Assembly (NCBI RefSeq): GCF_945859705.1
Contig: NC_079137.1
Coordinates: 34,221,554-34,285,553 of the forward strand
Direction of reading: 5' to 3'
Source of the DNA: Episyrphus balteatus
Lineage: Eukaryota; Arthropoda; Insecta; Diptera; Syrphidae
Length of the DNA stretch: 64,000 nt
Position numbers and translations under genes: made by a program. The notes below the pieces were generated by a model. It saw only the letters and a program-made list of their open reading frames with translations. It was not told where the DNA came from and made no database searches. Positions 1 through 11,013 of this stretch are shown here, one piece after another; the first letter of the stretch is position 1, and every line of letters begins with the position of its first letter.

Positions 1-346
1 AACCTTGAATAACCCTGCTACCAAATGCATTCAAAAATTTTTACTCAGCTGCATCAGTTTTAAAGAAAATATTACTTTTTTGCCCAACTAAGTACTAAAC
101 ATTTTTACATGACTCTAATTCAATGAACCGTAGTGTAAAAAAAATGCACTACGATGTTTCGGCAAGTTACCTTAAGAGTTGGTGTGTTCAATTCTTTTTT
201 CAATATGGTGTAACATTGCTGAGAATAATCCATAAATAACCGAGATAGGTTATTTTTCCATATTATTAAGGTTTTTGTATTCTGAAAGCTCCTGAAAAGG
301 AAATGAGAAAAATTAAGATTTGTAGTCACGGCACATAAAAAACCGT

Positions 347-494
347 CACAGGGTGACCATTTTTTCGACTTTTATTCAAATGCCCATAACTCACAAAATA
401 TATAGCTGCGATTTTTTTTATTATTTTTCTGATAACTGTCCTACCCTATCTACCGTTTTCGTTTGGACGTTAACTTTTGGGACACCCTGTATAT
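347..494. repeat. short TIR element, mariner-like ends (tentative)
   Basis: The segment starts CAGGGTGACCATTTTTTC and ends with TTTGGGACACCCTG followed by TATA, which form imperfect terminal inverted repeats about 150 bp apart. The right end matches the CAGGGTGTCCC ends of the foldback family at 13143 and 16027. No clean target duplication is visible on the left side, so this may be a decayed or partial copy. Confidence 0.4.
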
Positions 495-1254
495 GACCAA
501 ATAAAACTAGAATTAAAACTAATTATGGAATATGAATTAAAATTATTTAAAAAAAAATAAAAGATTACAGAACTGGATTAGGAATAGGACAGATTAAAAA
601 AAAATTAACACCAGGAACAAAAAGTTCATAGGATCTTGAGAATCAATTTTCCTCTTGATATCGGATTTTTCCTTTATACATATAGTTTATATGATAATGA
701 TTCGTAATTTGGAATTTTCTTTATAGTTTAATTCCTATGCGTCAAACAGAAATCACTATATTATAGTATTTGTGAGAATTGCAGGTTCAGGAATATCAGC
801 TTTGGTTAGTGCTCCTGTTTCCTTATTTATTCTTTTCGTAGAATAAAACTTTTTTTTTTAATAAAAAACAGTTCAGCGAAGGAAAAAAGAAACGTTTAAT
901 CCACGTTTTTTCGTTGTTTTTCAAAAACCAGAAGGATATTACATAAGACAATATAGACTTTCAAAAAGACTTTCTAATTTTACTTTAGGCGAGGGATACG
1001 CAAAATAAAATTTTCTCAAATTTTCTAAATTAGAAATATTTTCTTTTATTATTTTTATAAAAGTTCTTTTCTGTTTGAATTTCACAACTTAAATCCCTTG
1101 AAAATTAAAAATTTTTTCAGAATTTTTATTCATAATTCCATTGTAACAAAATAGTTTGTTTGCTCTGCTACTCGATTTATTAGCTGAGTTTAAAATTTTT
1201 TTTTTTTTTTTTTTGAAGCCAAATAATTTTGTTTTTGTTTTTAGGTAGCGACCC

Positions 1255-1853
1255 CACATCCTTTACTTTGTTGCCATGTTTCCCTGATTGATATCTAAGG
1301 GTGTGGACACCGGATTACAATCCTCCATATTAAAACACTTGAGAATATTCTTTAAGTATGTCCGTTGGTCTATCCCTAACTTTCCCTCTTCTTTATTGCA
1401 TGTTATTTGCATTCCAAGCTCAAATTTATATAGCTTCTACAAAATCTTTCATTTCGAATTATTAAGCCAAATTTTCTTTGATAATTCTTTTGTCATCTTT
1501 GATGTTGGTAAAAATCAGTATGTCGTCAACGTAAATAGGGACAAAAGTCTTGTCTTTGTTTTTCGTCTTGTAATAGAAGCATAGATCGGCTTTTGATTGT
1601 GAAAGTCCAATTTTGTTCAATGTTTCGTCCAATTTCTTATTCCAAAATCTGCTAGCTTTAACATTATCAAAACCTTCGAGAAGATTCATGTAAACTTCTT
1701 CGTCAAGTTCACTTTGCACATCCACTTGATCGATATCCAATTCATAGCGTACAGCCAAGCTTAAAAGTACCCTTATGGATGTGTTCCTTACGACTGAAGA
1801 AAATGTTTCCTGATAATCGATACCTTGACGTTGCAAATAACCCTTTGAGATTT
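1255..1853 (-). pseudogene. Ty1/copia reverse transcriptase relic
   Basis: On the minus strand this reads as the RVT_2 reverse transcriptase of a copia-type LTR retrotransposon. A block with GIDYQETFSSVVRNTSIR and DIDQVDVQS is followed by ELDEEVYMNLLEGF and the catalytic YVDDILIFT motif. In other copia elements the stretch between DVQS and ELDEE carries about five more residues (AFLNG-like), so a 15-nt in-frame deletion is likely. After a frameshift near 1460 another frame continues with LGIDQRTYLKNILKCFN and NPVSTPLDIN, the usual region after the active site. Stops and the frameshift show that it is dead. No LTRs or integrase are visible. It lies just upstream of the first visible AHSA1 exon, in opposite orientation, probably inside an AHSA1 intron. 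Recognition of the family is firm; the exact ends are approximate. Confidence 0.9.
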
Positions 1854-1939
1854 AATACTTTTTTTTATAAAATACTTTGTTTATTTAATGTAATCATGTT
1901 GTTGATTTAATGAAAATTAATTTTGTTATTACTATTCAG

Positions 1940-4770
1940 AATCTTAATACATCAATTATGAACGACATTCTTCTTCCAGATCAAGGTGGTACCCAAGTTA
2001 TAATTGACAAAATAGAAGATTGTACTGGCGAAGCTACGGCAAACAATCGAAAAGGCAAATTAATCTTTTTCTACGAATGGAACATCGTTTTAAAATGGTC
2101 CGGCCGATTGCCAGGAGCCAAAGAAAAGTACTCTGGCAAGGCAAATATTCCAAATCTCTCGGAAGAGTATAATATCAATGAAATTGAAATCACTATCACG
2201 ATAGACGAATCGAACAACGAGGATGCCGATCGATTGAAACAATACATGTACAATGTGGGTAGAGAGGTTATTAGGAAGCAATTGGGCACATATATCAAAG
2301 AGTTGAAAGAAGAATATTCGAAAGGTTTGATATTGCCAAGGAAAGGTTGTGAAGATGTAACCTCACCAAATAGTGGAGGCCAGCCCAAGAAAAGTGCCTT
2401 CAATAATTCAAATTCGTCAGCTCAAAAAACTATTTCGCCAACATCTAATAAAAATGAAGAGTCAAATTCTTCAGTTGGTTACAAGTTGGATGTGAAAACA
2501 TTGACTATGAGTGAAGACTTTCAATGCAGTGCATTTGATTTGTATAATGCACTAACTAAACCAGAAATGGTCACTGCCTTTACACGGGGACAAGTGAAAA
2601 TTGAACCAGTACGCGGAGGAGAGTGAGTATAAATTAAATTAAACTATTTTCGTTGTTAATCTGTTAGTCGACATTTTGGTTATTTAATTCTTAAAATAAG
2701 TTGACTCTAAGAGTCAAATTGGTCCCAAACAGCCAATGATTCATGTAAAACGTCTAAGAACTTAAGTATAAAAACGTTCAATTTGTCATGGAAACCAAAA
2801 ATAAAGTGGATCATTGGCTTTTTGGGACAAATTACAGATTTTACTGTCTCCATTTCACCTAAAGTTTTAATTAAAACTTTTTATTCCTGCTTTCCATCCA
2901 AAATTTAACGTTTTTACCAAATTTCATTAGGATGGCTCATCATTTTTGTTTTCACTAAAAAAACACCCTTTTAACCATGATATTCTTATAAACACTTAAG
3001 ATTTTTGTTACTCATCTCAAAAGTAACATTATTGCTGAATTTCAATAGGGTGCCACTATTATTACTTACTTTTTTCAACATATACATTTTTAATAAATTT
3101 CGTAAGGGTAACTTTTATACCATTGATTTTATCGGACTTATCGTGGATTTTCCTTATTTCCCAAAAAAAAAACACCCTTTCCCTTGAAATATTTGTATAA
3201 ACTGCTTAGATTCTTGGTTTCTGTTATAAATAAAACATTTGTACCAATTTTCATTGGTGTAACATTTTTGTCCCAGTTTTTGTGGTACTAATTCCGAATT
3301 TCATAATTTCTTTAAAAAAAACACCCTTTCACTCAAGATAATTTTGTAGACTTTTGTTCTTATAACAAACAAAACTTTTTTACCAAGTTTAAAAAATTAA
3401 TACAATTTATGTCAGCTGTTGTGATACCTTTCTCACACATAACTCAACCCATCAAAAAACACACTTTCACCAAAAATATTTTTAAGAACTTTATGAATCC
3501 TTTGTCCCTACTTTATCTAAAACCTTCATCCCGAATTTCTTTCATGTTTTTTCACATGGGTTTCGATTATATTTTACCCGTTGAAGTAAAAAAAACAAGC
3601 ACCCTTGTTTTTAATCGGCAATTGCTTTTCTTAAAGCAATCGTATATACTTTATTTTTATGTCATTATATTCAGCATAAAAAATACCTTCTCCCTCTTGT
3701 CCGCGAAAAAAACACCCTTACACCCAAGTTTTTATAGACTTTTTTGATCCTTGGTTTTTATCCCAAAAGCAAACTTTTTGCCAAGTTTCATGAGTATAAT
3801 AATTTTTTTAAATGCATATTTTTAGTAGGTAGAAATGGAAACTAAAGAACTGGTTCGATCAGTCCTTCTGGTTCCTTCTTCCTTCCTTCTGGTCTTAGTT
3901 GGTATACTCAACAACATCTTTGGGTTTTCTTAGTTCAACCTAGTGTGGCTTTAAATGTCTTCCGAATTTTCGGAGTTCTTCAAACTGAGTTCTTCCTCCT
4001 GAGTTCTTCAAAAAAAAAAAATCATTATACATTATGTAAGTACATAATATGTTTCCATTTCGCTATTAAGGGTGTTGTATTTAAACCCATATCTAAGTAA
4101 CGACTTATGCGTCGAGACTTAAAGCACAGCCTTAAATGATTTTTTCCAACAGAAGTTGTTCCTATGTTCTCAACATCGATTTTTGTAAATTTCTCTCCTT
4201 ATGGTCTCAATGCATTTTCCTCGGGTATTGGTTTCAGAGCTGTCATTTGCTTTAGACTTGGCTGTTTGCATTGTCCCCCATTTGGTAGCCATCTTAAAAA
4301 AGCGGATGTGATTCAATTCAATTCAAGCTCTGGTTTTTATTCGGTGAACATTTTTCGTGTTTAATAGTCCCCATAAAAGAATTTAGACTTATGTATACTG
4401 AAAAATATTATTATATTTTATTCTAGATTTGCCCTCTTCGGTGGAAACATTCAAGGAAAGTTCGAAGAGTTGGTTCCTGAAAAGAAGATAAGTCAATCTT
4501 GGAGGCTAAAATCATGGCCTTCTGGCCATTACTCGAATGTTACAATAGACCTTGAACAAATGGTAAAACTTTAGAGTTATTTAAAGCCCTACCATTTTAT
4601 AAAAACAATATTTTTATATTTTTTAGCGTGATCATACTCAATTGACACTAAAACAATCTGGTATCCCATCTGCCGAATATGAAACTACTGAAACAAACTG
4701 GAGACGATATTATTGGCACAGTATCAGACAAACCTTTGGATTCGGACCAATGCTACGGAATGGATTATAA
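1940..4770 (+). CDS. AHSA1: AHSA1/Aha1, activator of Hsp90 ATPase (3' three exons, 5' partial)
   Basis: Three exons, 1940-2622, 4427-4562 and 4627-4770 (TAA), encode about 320 residues of a cytosolic co-chaperone that binds Hsp90 and stimulates its ATPase. Exon A begins after an acceptor (TTACTATTCAG) and carries most of the Aha1 N-terminal domain, including NNRKGKLIFFYEW, IPNLSEEYNINEIEIT and LGTYIKELKEEYSKGLILP. A low-complexity Ser/Asn/Lys linker follows, then the start of the C-terminal AHSA1 (START-like) domain. Exons B and C complete it with FEELVPEKK, SWPSGHYSNVTIDL, SGIPSAEYETTETNWRRYYW and a QTFGFG end. Junctions are phase-consistent: GA|A with donor GTGAGT, then a codon-boundary donor GTAAAA. 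The family's first ~45 residues (the WHWTEKNA-like segment) are absent; the in-frame ATG at 1910 is intronic, so the true start exon lies to the left of what I can identify. Human AHSA1 has 338 residues. Confidence 0.95.
2716..2833. repeat. 118-bp MITE-like element in AHSA1 intron
   Basis: Imperfect terminal inverted repeats of about 27 bp: the left end has GGTCCCAAACAGCCAATGAT, and the right end is the reverse complement of TTTGTCCCAAAAAGCCAATG. The interior has no coding capacity. A perfect 17-bp palindrome, TTGACTCTAAGAGTCAA (2701-2717), abuts the left end. The superfamily is not determined. Confidence 0.65.
2950..3830. repeat. degenerate interspersed/tandem repeat, AAAAAACACCCTTTC core
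   Basis: Cores at about 2958, 3166, 3318, 3458 and 3708 share an A-run, then CACCCTT or CACACTT, then a pyrimidine/A tract, then 'ttataaac/ttatagact' and 'tttcattagg/ggtgt'-like text. Spacing is irregular (about 140-250 bp). The same core recurs at about 12795 and 13102, so the unit is a dispersed family with local amplification in this intron. Confidence 0.55.
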
Positions 4771-4780
4771 ATTAAAATTA

Positions 4781-4851
4781 AATAAATAATAAAACAAAAC
4801 ATATAAAAAAAAGAAACAAAACTGACATCCAAAGTTCAGATTCACAATAAA
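4781..4851 (+). terminator. candidate AHSA1 poly(A) signals
   Basis: AATAAA hexamers lie at 4781-4786 and 4846-4851, 11 and 76 nt after the AHSA1 stop codon. Either could direct cleavage. No cDNA evidence is available here. Confidence 0.5.
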
Positions 4852-5584
4852 TAAAACTGTAGCAGAATCTTAAGTTAGTTCTTTAATAAATATAAAGCAT
4901 CAACCTTTTATTTAATTTAGTTTTCACTTATAAAAGATAACAAAATCAACAAACAAAAAGTGCATGGTTTAAATTATTTAAGCATTCGAGGCGTTCATTT
5001 TCAAAAAAAGAAGCAATGTTAGTTCAAAAGATTTATTATAAATAAAATGCTTAAAGCTTACAAACCGAACACAATGATAATTTAATTTTAACTTTCTTGA
5101 TATATAGTTTTGTTAAAAATTTGTTTAAGAATCAGATTGAAAACAATTTTCTTTTATGCAAATTAAATTTGAACATAAATTATTATAAAACAAACATAAA
5201 AAAAAGTTCATTGTATACTTTTTAAAAAGGCGTTTGAATAAAACAGCATTACATTGAATTGGTATTTGTCTTTTATTAAATTTATTCGACATAATAATTA
5301 CGAGTGGAAAAAAGTCAGAGTCGGGTGTTCCTCTAATACTGAATACAATTACAGAACTGAATGAAAATCGTCCAAAATCGAAACTTTTGTTTCTTGTAAG
5401 GTGATTTTATCAAACGAAAATTGTTTTGCCGTTATTTTTGTATGCATTCCATCCTCAATTTCGTACAAACAAAAGTGCTCTCGAGTTCATAAAAGCAGTA
5501 CTGTATTGCCTTAATTAAGAGTAAATTCTGACTAATTTAGTACTCGTTCAATATAAAAATCGGATAAATTATTTATTTTGCAGT
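4852..5584. other. intergenic, no gene seen
   Basis: AT-rich sequence downstream of AHSA1. No conserved frame, RNA gene or transposon end was recognised. Confidence 0.5.
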
Positions 5585-5603
5585 ACTGCTACAAGTTTAC
5601 TTT

Positions 5604-5841
5604 ACACGAAATAGAAAGAAAGGTAGGCCTAAAAACTCCTGGTACAAGCAAATGCAAAACCACCAGCATTCAGTTGGCCTTAGAAATGGAACAATACAAA
5701 ACCGGGAGGCTTGCCGCCGATTTCTGAGGTCAACCCGGCGAACCCCACAGGCGGATCACTAGTGTGAAGCAGTTACGTGGGATAGTTATGATCCCCTCGA
5801 CATCGAGATCATAACAGCGCCGAGAAAAAAGGAAGAAGAAG
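5604..5841 (+). mobile_element. 5'-truncated LINE, ORF2 C-terminus, 19-bp target duplication
   Basis: The 19-bp sequence ACTGCTACAAGTTTACTTT occurs exactly at 5585-5603 and 5842-5860 and brackets a 238-bp insert. The insert reads on the + strand as the C-terminal tail of a non-LTR retrotransposon ORF2: RKKGRPKNSWYKQMQ, then NREACRRFLRSTRR, then a stop. This is the basic GRPxxxW...R..WRR.V pattern of RTE-like LINE tails. A short 3' UTR ends in GAAGAAGAAG. Truncation plus a long exact duplication is the signature of target-primed reverse transcription, and the intact duplication implies a young insertion. Clade assignment is tentative. Confidence 0.88.
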
Positions 5842-5860
5842 ACTGCTACAAGTTTACTTT

Positions 5861-6955
5861 TATAAACTCGAGGTACATTTGAATATTCTCGAAGTGATCG
5901 TTTTCACTGAGATAATAGTAATAGAAAGTTAAAAACGACACTAAAATATCACCTCAGCCGATTCCACCTCTGGGAGTTATGAATCGAAATCAAATTTTGA
6001 ACTGGAATGTGTAACCAAAATTTGATCAAGTTAAAGTATACGGGCCAAAAAACTTAGCCTAGGGACCTGAAAATAACGAAATTTTACTCTTGAATAAGTT
6101 CATACAAAATAAAACAAATAGTCTGCATGATTGCATGAACTCAAATTTTCAAGCTTCATCAACCGTCTTCTCCTCCCCTACTATTGCTTATGCGATTTAA
6201 AAAAGAGCCAATCAAAAAGAGCAAGTATACGCCACAGTGCACGCCTTAGATGCTAATACACCCAAATCAAAATGAAATTAACAGGTAGATGTATTTGCTT
6301 TAATATATCATAAAGGAGATAGTAACATTATATCTCTATGGTACATTATGCATACATACATACGTACATTATACATTAAGCCAAGCATTTGAAGATATCT
6401 CGGAAAATAAAAAAGATATCGGGAAGATTTAAACAGGTCCTAAAAGAAGGATTCGAGTTCAGCAGACCGAAAACCTTAAGAAAACAAAAAACCATTTTAA
6501 ACTAGTGTAATCAAAACGTTCGACTACTCGTTTGTATCTGTTTTTGTAATTTTTGAAAAATTATTTTTTTTGGGCCTACCAAACCAAATCCAGAATTTTC
6601 TGTATAGCTGCTTTTTTTAATTCAGCGCCTTAAATTGGTACAGTTGCATTGAATTCCAGCACATTGACAATTTTTCTAAGCCGAACAAAACGCTCGCATA
6701 ATACCTATGTAGCTGCTCCCCCGTTTAGCCGCGAGAGGCAGTTTTCTAAGAACTTGGCTTAGCTTTGGAAAAAATCATATAAAATCATTGTTATACTTAA
6801 AATAGGTTTGTTTTTTTGAAGTTATACTTGTTATGGGACGTGGGTATGCAAAAATCGCCATCTCCGAGACTGATGAAATTGGGCAGCAGGGCTATCGTTT
6901 CGCCTTTAGAGTTGACAGTACTTTAGTATTTAAAAATGCAGTACGCTGCAGTACT
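5861..6955. other. intergenic, little structure
   Basis: No gene is recognised. A minus-strand copy of the dispersed GGCGTA terminus (a 'gtatacgccacagtg' sequence) lies near 6224-6240. A short frame at 6833 opens into the minisatellite that follows and is not credible as a gene. Confidence 0.5.
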
Positions 6956-6959
6956 GCAG

Positions 6960-7316
6960 TGGCAAGTACCATGTGGCATGAAACATGTGGCAAGTTTCGT
7001 GTTGCAAGTAGCATGTGGCAAGTTGTATGTGGCAAGTTGCATGTGGGAAGTTGCATGTGGCGAGTTGCATTTGGCAAGTTGCATGTGGCAAATTGCGTGT
7101 GGCAAGTTGCATGTGGTAAGTTGCGTGTTGTAAGTAGCATGTGGGAAGTTGCATGTGGGAAGTTGCATGTGGCAAGTTGCATGTGGAGAATAGCATGTGG
7201 CGAGCTACATGTGGCACGTTGCATGTGGCAAATTGCATGTGGCAAGTTGCATGTGGCAAGTTGTATGTGGCTAGATGCATGTGGTAATTTCCATGTGACA
7301 AGTTGCATGTTGCTAC
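6960..7316 (+). repeat. 14-bp minisatellite, unit CATGTGGCAAGTTG
   Basis: About 25 head-to-tail copies of a 14-bp unit with scattered substitutions (CATGTGGGAAGTTG, CATGTGGCAAATTG, TATGTGGCAAGTTG). The array is GC-richer than its surroundings. Because 14 is not a multiple of 3 and the unit lacks stops, all frames stay open across it on both strands, which explains several long His/Cys- or Trp/Met-rich frames here. These should not be annotated as proteins. Confidence 0.95.
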
Positions 7317-7705
7317 TACTAGTGCTCGAGCACACACAAATTCTCATAAGAATAACCATATCGCACATATGCGCAATTCGTTTACTTTCGTTTAGCATAT
7401 GCCGTACGTTCTGAACAGCACGACATGAGTAAATTTCACAGCATAAATTGAAAACAACATGTAAGCAAGGAGGATGGAAGAATTTATTTAGTGTTCAATT
7501 GATAAAAATATAAAAAACGTGCTGTGGATTAATTAAAAATTATTTTAAAAATATTTTTGTGTTGAATTGAACGTGCCTTTTTGCACAAATAATGGAAAAC
7601 AAAATTTAAAATACTCATAAATAAAAGAAATAAAAAAAACATAGACTAAAATTAAAACTGTATAGATATAAAGGCCTTGAATCGTAGATAAAATTAAATT
7701 TTTTC

Positions 7706-8075
7706 ACGACGCGTCCAAAACGACGCATCTAAAATACGTCTAAAACTCGTCCAAAACGCGGCTAAAACTAGTCCAAAACGCGTCAAAAATGCGTTCAAAA
7801 CGCATCCAAAACGCGTCAAAAACGCGTCGTAAACGCACCTGAAGCACGTCCAAAACGCTTCTAAAATGCGTCCAAAATGCGTCCAAAACGCGCCTAAAAC
7901 GCGTCCAAAACGTGTCTAAAACGCGTCCAAAACGCGTCCATAACGCGTCCAAAACGTGTCTAGAACGCGTCCAAAACGCGTCCATAACGCGTCCAAAACG
8001 CGTCCAAAACGCGACCAAAACGCGTCCAAAACGCGCCTAAAACGCTTTCAAAACGTGTCCAAGACAACGCGTCCA
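7706..8075 (+). repeat. 11-bp minisatellite, unit CGCGTCCAAAA
   Basis: About 33 degenerate copies of an 11-bp unit, many containing ACGCGT (an MluI site) and CpG. Variants include CGTGTCTAAAA, CGCGCCTAAAA and CGCGTCCATAA. The long minus-strand frame with an 11-residue periodicity (RFGRVLDAFWT-like) is a by-product of the repeat. The array is strongly CpG-rich inside an AT-rich region. Confidence 0.95.
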
Positions 8076-10140
8076 CAACGTTTTTGGGATTTGCCAAATA
8101 TGACCAGAAATGATTCTGTGGGAGGTATATCGTTAGTGATTTTTTTAAAAATCCTTTCTTTTATCAAAGTAAAAAATAATTGCACTTGTAGCAGGATGCT
8201 TTCGTCGGTTGAGATGCCGTGGGGTCTTTCCGAAATAAAACACCCTGACACCACAGGATAATTTTAAATAGTAGTTCTATTGAACAATCGAGGATGAATA
8301 AAATAAAAAAGTTTGGAACTACTTTAATAACATTAATAATAAAAGGTTGTATTGAGAACTAATAGAAATATTAGTTGAACCGATTTTGAGAAAATGGCAA
8401 TAACCAAAACATATATGTATATAAACAAAACTTCAAAGATTTTCAAGGTGAATATGAAACGCAGTCTGCAAAAACAAGTCCAAGTAAACTTCTAAATATA
8501 AGCCCTGGACTAGTTCACTACGGCGTATGTGCAACTTTTTTGGAATATAAAATATTATGTTTTAATTTCCACTTCAACTAAAAACTGTTTTAAAAATATA
8601 AAAGCAACTACTCGTATAAGATCATATTCACATGAAACACACATACAAATCTTCAATCTTGAGAGCAAAAAAGTACAGACAAACAAACAAATAAACAAGA
8701 AAGAAACATCATCATTTCGATATAACCAACCCCTTGCACTATATGAAGCTACACAACACGGCTCCATTGAAACAATTTCGGCACAAGTACTTGTACAAAG
8801 AACAAAATCATAAACTTTCAATCACTATAACAACTCACCATCATCGCAAAGTCCATTCAACTTGAATATACTTACAAAAAAAAGCCGTCTCCATATTATT
8901 TATGAAAAAGAAATCTCTGCCCATTCAAAACTCATGGACGAGATCCAAAGCAACTCAGAACACAAGCTATTGCGCAAATATAAATTATTTTCCAAGCGTA
9001 GTAAATCACATTCTATGAATGGACCTATGGAAAACACACTAACACACCACACTATTTACACCTGAGGGAGTCTGATGTTGGTATAAAAAAATTGTACCAT
9101 ACATACCATAAGGAATATCAATCTAATACAACCTATCATATTTCAACAGTACATCAACCTGCAAGGCATGATGATACCAAATCAATCTACTCCTTAAAAA
9201 AAAAAATAAAAAAAAAAACAATAATAAAGAAAAAAAAAATGAAATGATTGCCTAGGAGAAGAGAACTCATGTTGTGATACTCATTGGATAGAATATTATT
9301 TCAGCTTGAAGTTAACTGTAATTGAAAACAACTGATAAATATTCCATTCTTCGATGCCTTCTACACAGAGCGCCACTACTTCCAAATACCACAATCACCA
9401 CACTTTCCAGCTTCCGATTTCTGATGATTTCTCTCTCGTTTCTCCCATTTTTTTTTTTTTGTCAAAAATAGAGAAGTTCGTGGAACGCACACTTGCAGAA
9501 GAATTCACCTACTTTGCTAACGCGCACGCCTGACGCGCCCGAAAAGAGGCTACAAAGTAGATTAAATTTTTCTTTTTTTTTCCAATTTAATTAGTACTTT
9601 TGCAAAAAAAAGACTAACCTAATAATTTGAGTTCGAAGTTTTATCAAAAGGTTAAAAGAATCTTTAATAAAGAAATCCTTTCATCTTAGAATTATCTTTA
9701 TCATAACAATACACATGACAATTCTTACACACATGTATTTGCAGCGATTCAATAAGTTAGTAGGTCAACATACAACACATGAGCAAGCCCATTGTGAGGG
9801 AGCAGCAATATCTATGTCAGTGTCCTTCATTCCCTTCCAGAGATGTTCTTTTTTTTTCTGTTTTGCTCTAGCGATACATTTACCTACATCCATTCTATTG
9901 TGGAATGTTGACTAAAGGGTAAGTGGCGCCCAACTGCCACCCGCTCATAAAGAAGCTTAGCTGTAGCTCCAGAGAAGAGCAGTAGAGCACAGTCACACGG
10001 ACGACGAAACCATCCCCAAAAAGTCTAGATAGAGAGAGCGACGCATCTTTCCAATCCATATTTCCATGAATGTATTGTGACAAGTATATTTTCATTTTTG
10101 CTGAACATTTCTGATGCTCTAAGAGCAAGGATCTCTGTTA
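8076..10140. other. intergenic, A-rich, no recognised gene
   Basis: Contains one + strand copy of the dispersed terminus CACTACGGCGTATGTG near 8516, and A-rich tracts near 9195-9240. From about 9340 the sequence becomes less AT-rich, with GC-containing patches (for example the CGCGCACGCC area near 9520 and 9925-10060). The open frames at 8529, 8862 and 9715 show no family resemblance. Confidence 0.45.
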
Positions 10141-10158
10141 TCCTTGTTGTTTGTATTC

Positions 10159-11013
10159 AGTCCCGGACGAGAATCTGCATCGAAAGCTCCTCACTCGCTA
10201 CGGATGTTATCACCGCGATATTGGAAAAATTTTAAATTGTGTTTTTGTGAGCTAAAATAATAAAGAAAAAAAAAAATATCCTGCTAGCAAGGAGCCATAA
10301 TACAGTGTACCTAAAAGTGAAAAAAAATAGTGAAAACATCCTAAAAGTATACAACTGATTATATAAATTTAATAGAAAAATACGGTTTCTTCATTCGTTT
10401 TGTTTTCCTTATTCAACAAAAATTATGTTATAATGAAAAATTAGTGGAAAAAAAAGTCTTGAGTATAAATTTTGTGTAAGGATACGTAGATTGAAGAAAA
10501 AAAACCTGCTTCTCTATTTGATTGATGCAAAATGAATTATGTGAAGTGGGCGTGCTAATATTTGTGTATCAGCGAGTTTGTGTCTATGTGGATTAAAAAA
10601 AAAAATCTTACACATTTTTCTAAATAAAAATAATTCGAAAAAATGTAAAATGTCTATGTAAAAGTTATTAGATATTCGATATCTAAAATATCCTTCCCTG
10701 TGAAGGATATACAGATCCTTAAAGTCGTTTTTCTTTTAATTTTGTGTAAACCTATCGTTCTTAACGTGGTATAATTTATTTTTGCAAGCAAAAAAGAATA
10801 AAGAAAATTTATAACAAAACCCTGAAATAGTTAAGGATAGCGAAAAAAAAGGACTCTCCCAAGGAATAGAACATAGACACACGAGCAATAGAATCGACAA
10901 GAAAAAAAAAAAAAAAAAAACAGAAGAGAAAAAGGATATCACCACCAATACATACCATTATCATTGCTATTATAGTCGCGCGGAGACGACAACGACAAAG
11001 CAACGAACAAGAA
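10159..11013 (+). promoter_or_regulatory. candidate promoter and non-coding first exon (possibly of the muscarinic receptor)
   Basis: A perfect arthropod initiator, TCAGTC, with its A at 10159 precedes a relatively GC-rich block (CCCGGACGAG...). The following ~850 bp lack a long frame and end at a strong 5' splice site, AAGAA|GTAAGTG, with GT at 11014. An untranslated first exon of the downstream receptor gene would look like this, but the link rests only on strand, the splice signal and the absence of another gene. No TATA box or clear downstream promoter element was found. Confidence 0.3.

Larger units (their letters stand above)
2623..4426 (+). other. AHSA1 intron (1.8 kb) with degenerate repeats
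   Basis: The intron runs from donor GTGAGT at 2623 to acceptor TTCTAG at 4421-4426. It contains a small TIR element (2716-2833) and, from about 2950 to 3830, repeated blocks each holding a core like AAAAAACACCCTTTC followed by a 'tttgtataaactgctta...' tail. The open frames here are AT-rich chance frames without codon signature. A second intron at 4563-4626 is only 64 bp, a typical short fly intron. Confidence 0.8.

Noticed and set aside
2071..2403. Minus-strand ORFs within AHSA1 exon
   Set aside because: Antisense shadows of the conserved Aha1 coding exon.
6833..7414. Long ORFs on both strands (up to 193 codons) with Cys/Trp/His periodicity
   Set aside because: They are read-through of the 14-bp minisatellite, open in all frames; no start context, domain or codon bias.
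7740..8018. 92-codon minus-strand ORF with 11-residue RVLDAFWT-like repeats
   Set aside because: Product of the 11-bp minisatellite (33 nt = 11 codons); open in several frames.
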